Positions 41,905 to 50,798 of a DNA stretch of 64,000 bases are shown here, piece after piece. Both the position numbers and the translations under genes were made by a program. Below the pieces are notes generated by a model, which did not search any database, was not told the origin of the DNA, and worked only from the letters and a program-made list of their open reading frames with translations. Each line of letters opens with the position of its first letter. Positions within the stretch are counted from its first letter, which is position 1. Source of the stretch: Bifidobacterium sp. ESL0728 (lineage in GTDB: Bacteria > Actinomycetota > Actinomycetes > Actinomycetales > Bifidobacteriaceae). The DNA lies in contig NZ_CP113925.1 in assembly GCF_029392015.1 (NCBI RefSeq), positions 1,984,001-2,048,000 of the forward strand, written 5' to 3'.

Positions 41905-44514
41905 TTACAGGCTGGCGTTGTAGGCGCTCACCTTCAGGGCACGGCGCGAAGACTCGACGTTGCCGATGACGATGTTGCGCAGGGCGCGGGCGGCGTCCTT
42001 GTGAGACTCCAGCCATTCGTCGCCAAGATTCACCAGTTCGGCCGGGTCGGCGTAAGAAGGATAGAGGTCTTCGAGCAGGGTTTCGGCCATGTGGAAGGTG
42101 CGGTTTTCCCAAATCCAGTCGACTGTTTCGTAATATTGGGCGGTATACGGCTTCGCAAGCTTGCCGGTGAGGTTCGACGAGAAGCCGAGCGCGGCGGCGG
42201 CGAGCTGTGAGTTGGTGAGGTTCAGGTCATGGATGGAAGCGTCCCAAGCCCACGCCTTGGCCTCGGCAGTCGGCACGGAGGCACGGGCACCGTAGGCGAA
42301 CTCGCGGTTGTCGGTGGTGTCGCGGAGCTTCAGTTCCGCATCAATCGCCTCGTCGTCCATCTCACCGACGGCAGCAAGCGCCTTGACCAGAGCCCAGCGC
42401 ATGTTGTTATCGATTTCGAGACCCTTGAGTTTCAGCGAACCGGAAAGCAGACCCTTCACGTTCGAAATGAACGGGGCATCGCCGATCTCGCCATAGCCAA
42501 GATAGGCGGTGACCAGCTGGAACTGCTCGTCGCTGCCGGCCTCGGCCTCGTTAGCCAAGTTCCACAGACCCTCGGCGACGTGCTTGCCGACGGCCTCGCG
42601 GCGAGCAGGAGCAGCATAGTGCGTGGCGGTGGTTTTGAGGCAGCTCAACGCATAACGGAACGTGGTGGACTCATGCTCGGTCGAAAGCATCTTGAGGCTC
42701 AGGTCAATGAAGCGCTCGGCCGGGAATTCGGCGTCGCGCGTCATGTCCCAGAACGCCAGCCAGACCACGGCGCGTGCCAGAGCGTCATCGAATTCGAAGA
42801 GATGCTCGGCGGCGAACTCGCGCGACTTGTCATCGAAACGCAACTTGGTGTAAGTCAGATCATCGTCGTTCAGGAGGATGAAATCAGGACTCGGTTTCCC
42901 GGCGGCTTCGGCGGCAATAGTGGTCTCGCCGTCGACATCAAGCTCGATCTGGTCGGTACGCACGACCTTGCCGGTCGCGGCATTGCGGTTGTAGAAGCCG
43001 ATGGCCATGCGATGGACGCGCAGCACGGGATGTTCGGCCGACGCGGTCTGGGTCAAAGTCAGCGATTTAATAGTGCCGTCGTCGTTCTCTTCAACAGAAG
43101 CGGCAATAGTATTAATGCCAGCTTCCTCGAGCCACTGTTTGCTCCAAGTCTTGAGGTCTCGCCCGCTCGCCGCTTCCAGCTCAACCAGCAAATCGTTCAG
43201 CGTGGCGTTGTCATACTTATGCTTGTTCAGGTAGCTGTTGATGCCCTTGAAGAACTTGTCGCGCCCGACGTAGGCCACGAGTTGCTTCAGCACGGAGCCG
43301 CCCTTGGCGTAGGTGATGCCGTCGAAGTTCACTTCGGTGTCGTGCAGGTCGTTGATCGGCGCGGTGATGGGGTGGGTGGTCGGCAGCTGGTCCTGGTTCA
43401 GGGCCCAGCTCTTCTCGCCGGAGGTGAACGTGGCCCAGGAATCCTTCCATTCCGTGGCCTCGGCGGTCGAGAGGGTCGACATGAATTCGGCGAACGATTC
43501 GTTGAGCCACAAGTCATTCCACCACTTCATCGTCACCAGATCGCCGAACCACATGTGCGCCAGCTCGTGGAGCACGGTGACCACACGGCGCTCGGCCAAC
43601 GCGTCGGTGACCTTGGAGCCGAAAACATAGGAGTCACGGATGGTGACCATGCCGATATTCTCCATCGCGCCGGCGTTATATTCCGGCACGTAGATCTGGT
43701 CGAACTTGGCGTACGGGTAAGGCACGCCCCAGGTCTTGGCGTAGAAGGCGAAGCCCTTCTTAGTGATGTCGAAAAGGTATTCGGCGTCCTTGTCGAAATC
43801 GGCTTTGAGCGACTGGCGGCAATATTGCGCCATCGGCACGGTGCGACCGTCTTCGTTGGCATAAGTGGTGTGCCACTCGGCGTACGGACCGGCGCAGATG
43901 GCGGTGAGGTAGGAGCTCATCTTCGGCGTGGTCTCGAAAACCCAGCGCTTGGTGGTCTCGGCGGGGTGCGTACCGAGCGTCCCTTCAGCGGTCATCGCAT
44001 CGAGGTTTTCAGTAGACTTAACCGGCATGTTGGAGGTGACAAGCCAGGACTGCGGCGCGGCCACTTCGAAATCGAACGTCGCCTTGATGTCGGGCTGATC
44101 GAAAACGGCATAGACACGACGGGCGTCCGGCACCTCGAACTGGGAGTAGAGGTAGACGTTGCCGTCGGCGGGATCAACAGAGCGGTGGAGGCCTTCGCCA
44201 GTGGTCGAGTATTGGCAGGAGGAAACGACCTTGAGAGTGTTGCGTTCCTTCAAAACCGGCAATTCGATGCGGTTGTCAACATAATACTTCGCAGGGTCCA
44301 GCTTCTCGCCATTCAGCTCGATGTCACTGACCTCGTCGGCGATGAGATCGGCAAAACTTGAAGCACCCGCCTTCGCGTCAAACGTAATCTCGGAAACCGA
44401 CGGGAAATTCTTCGGTCCTTTCGTCAGATCGAGATCGACATGATAACTGACCGGCCCAGTGATAACGGACTTACGTTCCTCGGCTTCGACACGTGTGAGA
44501 TTCGCTCCTGGCAT
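41905..44514 (-). CDS. pepN: Aminopeptidase N (M1 metallopeptidase)
   Basis: An 869-aa zinc aminopeptidase that removes N-terminal residues from peptides in the cytoplasm. M1 marks: GAMENIGMVTI (substrate N-terminus binding) and the zinc motif HELAHMWFGDL, with the third ligand Glu in WLNESFAE, 18 residues on. The N-terminal saddle domain precedes (about 1-220) and the ERAP1_C-like helical domain follows (about 500-869). Length is usual for actinobacterial PepN. GGAG is six bases before the ATG. Single gene. Role: peptide use and protein turnover. Confidence 0.96.
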   Translation of the reverse strand: MPGANLTRVEAEERKSVITGPVSYHVDLDLTKGPKNFPSVSEITFDAKAGASSFADLIADEVSDIELNGEKLDPAKYYVDNRIELPVLKERNTLKVVSSCQYSTTGEGLHRSVDPADGNVYLYSQFEVPDARRVYAVFDQPDIKATFDFEVAAPQSWLVTSNMPVKSTENLDAMTAEGTLGTHPAETTKRWVFETTPKMSSYLTAICAGPYAEWHTTYANEDGRTVPMAQYCRQSLKADFDKDAEYLFDITKKGFAFYAKTWGVPYPYAKFDQIYVPEYNAGAMENIGMVTIRDSYVFGSKVTDALAERRVVTVLHELAHMWFGDLVTMKWWNDLWLNESFAEFMSTLSTAEATEWKDSWATFTSGEKSWALNQDQLPTTHPITAPINDLHDTEVNFDGITYAKGGSVLKQLVAYVGRDKFFKGINSYLNKHKYDNATLNDLLVELEAASGRDLKTWSKQWLEEAGINTIAASVEENDDGTIKSLTLTQTASAEHPVLRVHRMAIGFYNRNAATGKVVRTDQIELDVDGETTIAAEAAGKPSPDFILLNDDDLTYTKLRFDDKSREFAAEHLFEFDDALARAVVWLAFWDMTRDAEFPAERFIDLSLKMLSTEHESTTFRYALSCLKTTATHYAAPARREAVGKHVAEGLWNLANEAEAGSDEQFQLVTAYLGYGEIGDAPFISNVKGLLSGSLKLKGLEIDNNMRWALVKALAAVGEMDDEAIDAELKLRDTTDNREFAYGARASVPTAEAKAWAWDASIHDLNLTNSQLAAAALGFSSNLTGKLAKPYTAQYYETVDWIWENRTFHMAETLLEDLYPSYADPAELVNLGDEWLESHKDAARALRNIVIGNVESSRRALKVSAYNASL

Positions 44515-44724
44515 TTCGCTCCTTTATTATTTCGTGCATGCGGCGGCAACAGCTTGCGCCGCAGGATCAAGAGATTGATTCCATTATGTCAACGGGGCAC
44601 GTCAGCACCACGCCGACAGCGCACACGACGAATTGCCACCTCACTTGAGCAGTGGAATCGGCGATGTCTGGCAAACCTTTATGCTTAAAAATGGTTGGGG
44701 AAGCGTCAGGAAAGTTGCACCGAT

Positions 44725-45192
44725 ATGAAGATTACGTATGAACGTTCCGGTTGCAAACAGTTTTTCAAAAAGCATCGCGACGATGAAAAGACCATTAAAA
44801 GCTGCATCGAAAACGCGCTCAATCTGCAGCTGGAAACGGGCATGTCGAAAGTCAAGCGAGCGGTGTCGGCAAGGGTCGGCGGGCAATGCGTTTATGAATG
44901 TCGTGTCAATCTCAAACGCACTGGTTCCGCTCGCGTCGCGTTTATTGTCAATGAAAACGATGACTGTGACAACAATAATCATCTATCCAATAAAGAGAAC
45001 AACACTTTCAATGGAACCGACCACAGCCGACACGAAAACAACAACCAGCGTAAGCCAGAAGCCAAGAAGACAAGTCAGGGCATAACAAACGATAAAAACG
45101 TCACCGTACTGTTCATCTCTTCAACCTTGCAGAAGGACGAATTCACCCGCCTGCTCGAACACAATCTGAAGGAGGCCGGGCTATGCGACTGA
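44725..45192 (+). CDS. Unknown protein, RelE-like outline, first gene of a toxin-antitoxin-like pair
   Basis: A 155-aa protein not recognised by family. The flanks (MKITYERSGCKQFFKKHR, CVYECRVNLKRTGSARVAF, and VTVLFISSTLQKDEF near the end) have the alternating strand/helix layout of RelE/ParE toxins, which are usually 90-110 aa. An Asn/Lys/His-rich low-complexity insert of about 45 residues (from NENDDCDNNNH) sits between two predicted strands. Start at 44725 with AGGAAAG about nine bases upstream. It overlaps the next gene by 10 bases, so the two are co-translated. Toxin order (first) and pairing are consistent with a TA module; low confidence. Confidence 0.6.
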   Translation: MKITYERSGCKQFFKKHRDDEKTIKSCIENALNLQLETGMSKVKRAVSARVGGQCVYECRVNLKRTGSARVAFIVNENDDCDNNNHLSNKENNTFNGTDHSRHENNNQRKPEAKKTSQGITNDKNVTVLFISSTLQKDEFTRLLEHNLKEAGLCD

Positions 45193-45473
45193 TCCCCGTC
45201 AAGCAGGCGCTGAGCATGATGGAGAACGCAGCGACGACGAAATCGGAGTATAGGAAAATCACGTTGCTGACCGCGAAAAAGGACCGTTCGCTTAGCCTTG
45301 AGCACGATGAAAATGACGTCGTTCTGATCGAACAGGGTTATCGGGGTGAAAACACGACTTTCGCTGCTGCCGCTGACTCCAAGACCACCCGTGAATGCAA
45401 GCGTGCCGTTAAGCAAGCGTTCAAACGCGAATTCCCCCGCAGCCACAAAGTCTACGTTTCCGCGATGAAATAA
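45183..45473 (+). CDS. Small unknown protein, second gene of the overlapping pair
   Basis: A 96-aa basic, soluble protein (opens MRLIPVKQALSMMENAATT; ends HKVYVSAMK). No domain recognised. AGGAGG at about 45170 precedes the ATG, so the ribosome site lies within the upstream gene. Could be an antitoxin or accessory partner of that gene: it has helical ends and a charged centre, but no obvious HTH or ribbon-helix-helix. Its only neighbours are PepN upstream and a membrane protein downstream, so context gives no further clue. Confidence 0.6.
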   Translation: MRLIPVKQALSMMENAATTKSEYRKITLLTAKKDRSLSLEHDENDVVLIEQGYRGENTTFAAAADSKTTRECKRAVKQAFKREFPRSHKVYVSAMK

Positions 45474-45581
45474 ATTAAAAATTACTCTATACAACAATAA
45501 ATGTAATTTTATCATTTACATATGCTTATTCAATACATAGCTATGAATAAAAACTTGACACGGCTTATAAACTAAGAAAAA

Positions 45582-46085
45582 TTAGGCCACAGTTACACAA
45601 CCTGCAATGATTGTCATTAATGCCGCTATGAATTTGAACATTTTCGCGTAAATAGCACGACTGCGAATATTTCTTATCGAATCAGATTTGTTATTAAGCT
45701 CAGACGCAACACCATGAGTGGTACGTTCTTCAATTTCCTTTAACACATCACCTTCCCACTCCACAAACGAGTAATAAAAAGTAGCAAGCCCCAGCAATAC
45801 AGTTATTATGACTTTAACTACTTTCAAGTCAGTGGGAACGACTAAAACAGCACAACCAATCAAAATAACAGCAATTAAAATACAATAATCATACCAATGA
45901 ATCAAAACTTGTTTGCAATTAATACCTTGATACCTAATTCCTACTGCTTCCCAGTACCTTTCTAAAATCTTTGTTTCCATTGCCTTTTCATCTGAAGTCA
46001 ATGACTTATCCACAGAATCTGACGAATTCTTCCCAATTGAATTAGCCGAGTTTGCTGTTATCTCTTTATTCTCCATATTCTCCAT
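45582..46085 (-). CDS. Small membrane protein, SLATT-like in layout, unknown
   Basis: A 167-aa protein in an AT-rich island (23 of 60 GC in a counted block at 45601). Polar Ser/Asn/Lys N-terminus (about 1-40), then two close hydrophobic segments (YCILIAVILIGCAVLVVP and VIITVLLGLATFYYSFV), a charged helical stretch, and a third hydrophobic segment at the end. Two helices followed by a cytoplasmic helix is how SLATT-type predicted pore-forming effectors look, but the match is only in shape. Two starts are possible: the first ATG or the fourth codon, which has a nearer GGAG. Convergent with the TA-like pair. Function unknown. Confidence 0.6.
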   Translation of the reverse strand: MENMENKEITANSANSIGKNSSDSVDKSLTSDEKAMETKILERYWEAVGIRYQGINCKQVLIHWYDYCILIAVILIGCAVLVVPTDLKVVKVIITVLLGLATFYYSFVEWEGDVLKEIEERTTHGVASELNNKSDSIRNIRSRAIYAKMFKFIAALMTIIAGCVTVA

Positions 46086-46216
46086 TGTTTAAAATCATTC
46101 TCCCTATCAAACAAACAGTAATTCACAACACTATAAAATATGAACTGCTTAGTAGACAACATTTACCAATCTTTCTATATGCTATCGTTCAATAATCAAA
46201 CCACTGAATAGATTCA

Positions 46217-47059
46217 TTAGCAAAAATATTCCGCAGGATAATGCAGCGCAAGCTGCTTCAAAAGCAGGTAACGCGCAAGCCAGAGGGCGAGGAACGGGAA
46301 AGCGAAACCGAAGGTGACGTCGGAGAGGAAATGGGCACCCTGCATCATGCGGCTGAACATGACGATCAACGCGTAGACCAGTGCGATGCCATAGACCATG
46401 CTCTCCTTGTTTTTCCAGCGCGGATTGACCAAGGCGAGCAGGCAAAGCGACAAAACAGCACCGGCAAATTGCGAATGGCCGGAGGGGAAGGATTTGACCT
46501 CCTCAGCCACACCTCCGACAGCTGCAAGATAGTGCTTGCCGTTCGGGTGATACCACGGGGTGAAGAGGTCGAAATAGCCTTGCATCGAGCGGAAACGGAC
46601 ACGGCCCCAGAAGATCTTGAGCACTTCCAGCAGGCACATCGAGGCCAGGAACACCGCCACGATGGCGATGCCGGCCCAACGATAACGCTGCTTCAGCTCG
46701 TCAGGAATCTTGTAGACGATACAGGCGATCAGAATGGCGACGATGACACCGTACGCCACGCCGAACAGATGGCAGTATTTATAACACAACGCAAGGCCTA
46801 TCAGCGTCGAACCAAAGTAGACAAGCCCTGAAAGTATGAGCTTTGCCAAATTTTCCTTGACGAATTTGTAAGTCCAGAAGAGCAACGCCGCGCCAATCAT
46901 CAACACGGTCGCACCGATAATCGGAGCGAGACGTTCGAAGAAAGCCGAGAAGCCGTTGCCGGGCATGTAAACCGCCTGGTCAATGCGCAGATCGGCAAAC
47001 GTGCCGATAATCAGCAGCACCAGCGCGCCGATTGCTGTGGCAGGAAATATCTTTTTCAT
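46217..47059 (-). CDS. PAP2-family membrane phosphatase
   Basis: A 280-aa integral phosphatase of the phosphatidic acid phosphatase type 2 superfamily. Multiple membrane helices carry the three catalytic motifs: KIFWGRVRFRS (KX6RP-like, with Phe where Pro is usual), FPSGHSQF (nucleophile-assisting His) and SRMMQGAHFLSDV (catalytic His and Asp). It may dephosphorylate undecaprenyl pyrophosphate or phospholipids. Start at 47059 follows AAGGAA seven bases upstream; a longer frame from 47104 adds 15 residues. Single gene between the AT-rich island and RNase J. Confidence 0.9.
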   Translation of the reverse strand: MKKIFPATAIGALVLLIIGTFADLRIDQAVYMPGNGFSAFFERLAPIIGATVLMIGAALLFWTYKFVKENLAKLILSGLVYFGSTLIGLALCYKYCHLFGVAYGVIVAILIACIVYKIPDELKQRYRWAGIAIVAVFLASMCLLEVLKIFWGRVRFRSMQGYFDLFTPWYHPNGKHYLAAVGGVAEEVKSFPSGHSQFAGAVLSLCLLALVNPRWKNKESMVYGIALVYALIVMFSRMMQGAHFLSDVTFGFAFPFLALWLARYLLLKQLALHYPAEYFC

Positions 47060-47289
47060 ACGCTCGTTCCTTGTGGTCCGTGTCATTTTCGCTTTTTGCG
47101 CCAACTGCCGTACCGCATATCTAAAAACATATACGGCGACAGCCTCGGCCGTCTGAAACCAAGTGAAAGCTTATCCGAATTTAACAGTGTATTCTCTCGG
47201 AAGCCCCAAAGCCGACAGATGGCCAGAGGTTCAGCAAAAGTTCACATAGGCCCACATATTTGCATGGGTTCGCATCGATAAGCATGGCA

Positions 47290-47322
47290 ATTCCCCGGCA
47301 AGCACGAAACCTGCCGGGGAAT
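47290..47322. terminator. 11-bp hairpin between PAP2 gene and RNase J
   Basis: ATTCCCCGGCA (47290-47300) pairs with TGCCGGGGAAT (47312-47322). It lies 70 bases past the RNase J stop (minus strand). No T tract, so a terminator function is tentative. The rest of 47060-47393 shows no gene. Confidence 0.55.
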
Positions 47323-47393
47323 CAAATAATTATTCACTGATATGTTCGGCTATGAAGCCAAAACCGAACGTTCCAAGCGCAACTCGCTCAGCC

Positions 47394-49448
47394 TCAGTTA
47401 CCTGCCGGGGTGCCATCGATGACGTCGTGGGCGATGTCGGCGATGACCGGGACGATCATCGGCTTGCGGTGAAGCTGACGGGAGACCCAGCTGCCGATGG
47501 TGCGGCGCATGATCTGCTGGAGCTTGTGGGTGTCGTGCGTGCCATCCATCATCGCGTCTTCGAGCTGCTGAACGATCTGGTGACGCACATTCTCGAATTC
47601 GCTTTCGTCCTCGGGCATCGCGTTGAGGTAGACCTTCGGGCCGGAGATGACGTTCTTGGCGTCGGTATCGACCACGGCGAACGCGGAGACGAAGCCTTCG
47701 GTGCCGAGCACCTTGCGCTTCTCGAGCTCTTCGTCGGTAAGCTCGCCAACGGTATCGCCGTCGACGTAAACATAGCCGCACGGCACGGACCCGACGACCG
47801 CGGCTTGGCCGTGGTAAAGATCCACCACGTCGCCGTCCTCGGCGAGCACGACGTTGTTGGGGTCGACGCCGGTCTTGACGGCCACGAGCCCATTGGCGAC
47901 CAGGTGGCGGTTTTCACCGTGGATCGGCATGACGCACTTGGGCTTCAGGATGTTGTAGAAGTAGGTGAGCTCACCTTCGTTGGAGTGGCCGGAGACGTGG
48001 ATCTTCGCGTTGTCGCGGTTGACCACACGGGCGCCCTTCTGCACGAGCTTGTTGATCATGCCATAGACCTCGTTCTCGTTGCCGGGAATCAGGGAGCTGG
48101 CCATCACGACGGTGTCGAACTCGTTGATGGTGATGTCGCGGTGAGTGCCGTCGGCGATGCGGCCGAGTGCTGCCATCGGTTCGCCCTGCGAACCGGTGCA
48201 CATGTAAACCAGCTTGTTGTCCTGAATATCCTTGGCCTTTTTGAGGTCGACCACGGTGCCTTCAGGGATGTGCAGATAGCCGAGATCGGCGGCGATGGAC
48301 ATGTTGCGCACCATCGAACGGCCGACGAAGACGACCTTGCGTCCGACCTTGTGCGCGGCGTCGACGACCTGCTGGACGCGGTGGACGTGGCTGGAGAAGG
48401 AGGCGACGATGATCTTGCGGGTGGCCTCGCTGAAGGCACGCTCGAGCTCGGGGCCGATGGTGCTCTCGGGGCGGACGAAGCCGGGGACTTCGGCGTTGGT
48501 GGAATCGACCATCACCAGGTCGACACCCTTCTCACCGAGCTTGCCGAACTCGACCAAATCTGTAATACGATGGTCGATGGGCAGCTGGTCAAGCTTGAAG
48601 TCGCCGGTGTCGATGACGGTGCCGGCAGGCGTGTTGATGCACACCGCCAGTGCGTCGGGAATCGAGTGGGTGACAGCGACGAATTCGAGGTTGAACGGAC
48701 CGACCTTGATCTTGTCGCGGCCGGTGACCTCGATGCAACGCGGGTTCTGATGGTGTTCCTCGCACTTGGCCTTGACGAAGGCCAGCGTGAGCTTCGAGCC
48801 GATCAGCGGGATGTCCGGGCGGAGGTTCAAGAGGTAGGGCACGCCACCGATATGATCTTCGTGGCCGTGGGTCAGCACGAGCGCTTCGACATCGTCAAGC
48901 CTGTCCTTGATATAGCTGAAATCAGGAAGGATGAGGTCGACGCCGGGCTGCTCCTCGTCGGGGAAGAGCACGCCGCAATCGATCAGCAGCAGGTGGCCGT
49001 TGTATTCGATCACGTTCATGTTGCGGCCGATTTCGCCGAGGCCACCGAGCGGCACGATACGCATGGAGCCCTTGCGGTATTTCGGCGGGGCGATCAGCAC
49101 GGCGTCCTGGTTGGGCGAGGTTCCCGGGGTGCGGGAGACGGTGCGCGGGTTGGAACGACGGCTGTTGGAACGGCCGCCACCACGTGTGTTGCGCGATGAA
49201 TTGGAGCCGCCTGAACGCCGTGAACCGGAACGGGAGGAGCTGCGGGATTCGCTACGCTTCGTACTTATGCTTGCGCTCGTGCGCTTACTGCCCGTATGCT
49301 TTTCGCCGCTTTTCGTGCTGGTTTTGGCACGGGTACCGCGCTTTGCGGTTTTCTCGGCAGCCGTCTCGCTTTTGCGGGCACGTGCCTTGCTGGCGCTGCC
49401 ACGACGATGTGTGGTCGGCGCTGTGGTTTTTTCTTCTGTATCTGTCAT
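47394..49448 (-). CDS. rnj: Ribonuclease J with basic N-terminal extension
   Basis: Metallo-beta-lactamase/beta-CASP ribonuclease with 5'-exo and endo activity in mRNA and rRNA processing; 684 aa. An N-terminal Arg/Lys/Ser/Thr-rich tail of about 125 residues is unstructured, longer than in Bacillus RNase J (about 555 aa total). The catalytic core starts KYRKGSMRIVPLGGLGEIGRN; zinc motif THGHEDHIGG (HXHXDH), followed by the beta-CASP signature blocks (SHSIPDALAV, and SGHSNEGEL near residue 500). The C-terminal domain follows. The dapA gene ends 157 bases upstream; dapB-dapA-rnj on one strand is a common actinobacterial arrangement. Confidence 0.95.
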   Translation of the reverse strand: MTDTEEKTTAPTTHRRGSASKARARKSETAAEKTAKRGTRAKTSTKSGEKHTGSKRTSASISTKRSESRSSSRSGSRRSGGSNSSRNTRGGGRSNSRRSNPRTVSRTPGTSPNQDAVLIAPPKYRKGSMRIVPLGGLGEIGRNMNVIEYNGHLLLIDCGVLFPDEEQPGVDLILPDFSYIKDRLDDVEALVLTHGHEDHIGGVPYLLNLRPDIPLIGSKLTLAFVKAKCEEHHQNPRCIEVTGRDKIKVGPFNLEFVAVTHSIPDALAVCINTPAGTVIDTGDFKLDQLPIDHRITDLVEFGKLGEKGVDLVMVDSTNAEVPGFVRPESTIGPELERAFSEATRKIIVASFSSHVHRVQQVVDAAHKVGRKVVFVGRSMVRNMSIAADLGYLHIPEGTVVDLKKAKDIQDNKLVYMCTGSQGEPMAALGRIADGTHRDITINEFDTVVMASSLIPGNENEVYGMINKLVQKGARVVNRDNAKIHVSGHSNEGELTYFYNILKPKCVMPIHGENRHLVANGLVAVKTGVDPNNVVLAEDGDVVDLYHGQAAVVGSVPCGYVYVDGDTVGELTDEELEKRKVLGTEGFVSAFAVVDTDAKNVISGPKVYLNAMPEDESEFENVRHQIVQQLEDAMMDGTHDTHKLQQIMRRTIGSWVSRQLHRKPMIVPVIADIAHDVIDGTPAGN

Positions 49449-49604
49449 ATCTATTACTGAACTTCTGTTTGCTTATTGTCTGCACCTGTGTGCAGACGAG
49501 GAATAAAAACAGCGGAACAAAGCCCGTGACCGCTTACGCGCCACCGACTTCCCCGCTGTAATGAGTTGTGCTTTCGCCTTGCCTGATCGTCAAACCCTTA
49601 AAAC

Positions 49605-50516
49605 CTAGGCTTCCAAGATACCGGCATCGACCATGCCCTGGTGGGCACGCTTGAACTCCGGCTCGCCCGGGCCGACGTTCGGCAAACGCATCTTGGTCTC
49701 GTCGAGCCATCCGCGCTCATGCAGCGCAGCCTTGGCCAGAACTCCCTGGAATCCGGTGCCGTTGACGGCATCGACCAGCGGGGCGAGACGAACCGCAAGA
49801 CGCTGGGCTTCGCGGATGTCGCCGCGGTCGAAGGCATCGGCAAGCTGTCGCAACGGGTTGGACGCGACATGCGCGATCACCGAAATGACCCCGACGGCAC
49901 CGATGGAAAGGAACGGCAGGAACAGCGCATCGTCTCCGGAATACCAGGTCAATCCGGTTTCCATACGCTTGCGCACCGCTCCCGCGATGTCGCCCGTGGC
50001 ATCCTTGACGGCCTTGATATGGTCAAGTCCCGAGAGCCTGCAATAGGTCTCAAGCGAAAGATGCACGCCGGTGCGTCCTGGAACGTCGTAAACGATAATC
50101 GGTTTGTCCGCCGACTCGTTGACTGCCTGATAGTGCTGGAAAATACCCTCCTGCGAAGGACGGGAATAATAAGGAGCGACCACCAGCACCGCATCGGCGC
50201 CGGCCTCCTGGGTCTGCTCGACCATACGCACCGTGTGGGCTGTGTCGTTGGAACCAGCACCGGAAATCACCGGCACGTCGACGGCAGCCTTCACGACCTG
50301 GACGAGCTTGACCTTCTCGTCCATATGCGTGACCGGTGACTCGCCGGTCGTGCCGTTGACCAACAGACCATCGGCACCGGAAGCGACCAAATGCTTGGCC
50401 AATGCCGCAGATGCTTCAAAATCGACGGAACCATCACCGTGCATCGGCGTCACCATCGCGGGAATAACCCGGCCGAATGGCGCACGATCAAGTAGATGCA
50501 TAGAAGACTCACTCAT
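49605..50516 (-). CDS. dapA: 4-hydroxy-tetrahydrodipicolinate synthase
   Basis: First committed step of lysine and diaminopimelate synthesis, condensing pyruvate with aspartate semialdehyde; 303 aa TIM barrel. Marks: VNGTTGESPVTHMDEK (substrate loop), YYSRPSQEGIFQHY (Tyr catalytic triad), YDVPGRTGV (Tyr and Arg), and the Schiff-base Lys in IKAVKDATGD. Feeds DapB, encoded upstream on the same strand with about 280 bp of repeats between. Cytoplasmic; supplies peptidoglycan precursors. Start supported by family N-terminus (GRVIPAMVTPM). Confidence 0.96.
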   Translation of the reverse strand: MSESSMHLLDRAPFGRVIPAMVTPMHGDGSVDFEASAALAKHLVASGADGLLVNGTTGESPVTHMDEKVKLVQVVKAAVDVPVISGAGSNDTAHTVRMVEQTQEAGADAVLVVAPYYSRPSQEGIFQHYQAVNESADKPIIVYDVPGRTGVHLSLETYCRLSGLDHIKAVKDATGDIAGAVRKRMETGLTWYSGDDALFLPFLSIGAVGVISVIAHVASNPLRQLADAFDRGDIREAQRLAVRLAPLVDAVNGTGFQGVLAKAALHERGWLDETKMRLPNVGPGEPEFKRAHQGMVDAGILEA

Positions 50517-50639
50517 ACTTCAACGCTACTTCTCGGGCGGGACGGTTATTAGCTCGTGATAAACAACAATATTGCAATACATATTGCGGTTCCCGCTCAT
50601 GCGAAACCGCCGAATACAGGCTTGCCTTGCACCTGTCGG

Positions 50640-50798
50640 CGTATCAGACAGATTCGCGGCTCATCTTAGGAATCGTAAGGCATGGTTGAATGGCGCAAGC
50701 CCCCACGCATCAGACAGACTGGCACCTGTGCCTAGAGATTTCAAAGAATGAGTCAACTCGTGCAAGCATCTGCGTATCAGACGGATTCGCGGTTGACC
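50640..50798. repeat. 66-bp tandem imperfect repeats between dapA and dapB
   Basis: ATCAGAC at 50643, 50709 and 50776 (spacing 66 and 67) starts three copies that share [TC]ATCAGACAGATT-like heads and GCAAGC or similar tails. The last copy abuts the dapB stop. No gene in this 282-bp gap. It may be a diverged relative of the 61-bp family. Confidence 0.65.

Noticed and set aside
42229..44361. 710-aa plus-strand frame antisense to pepN
   Set aside because: Codon bias of pepN makes the opposite strand open; product is not protein-like and has no start signal.
47352..49199. 615-aa plus-strand frame antisense to RNase J
   Set aside because: Same cause; repeating Val/Asp/His composition, no ribosome site.
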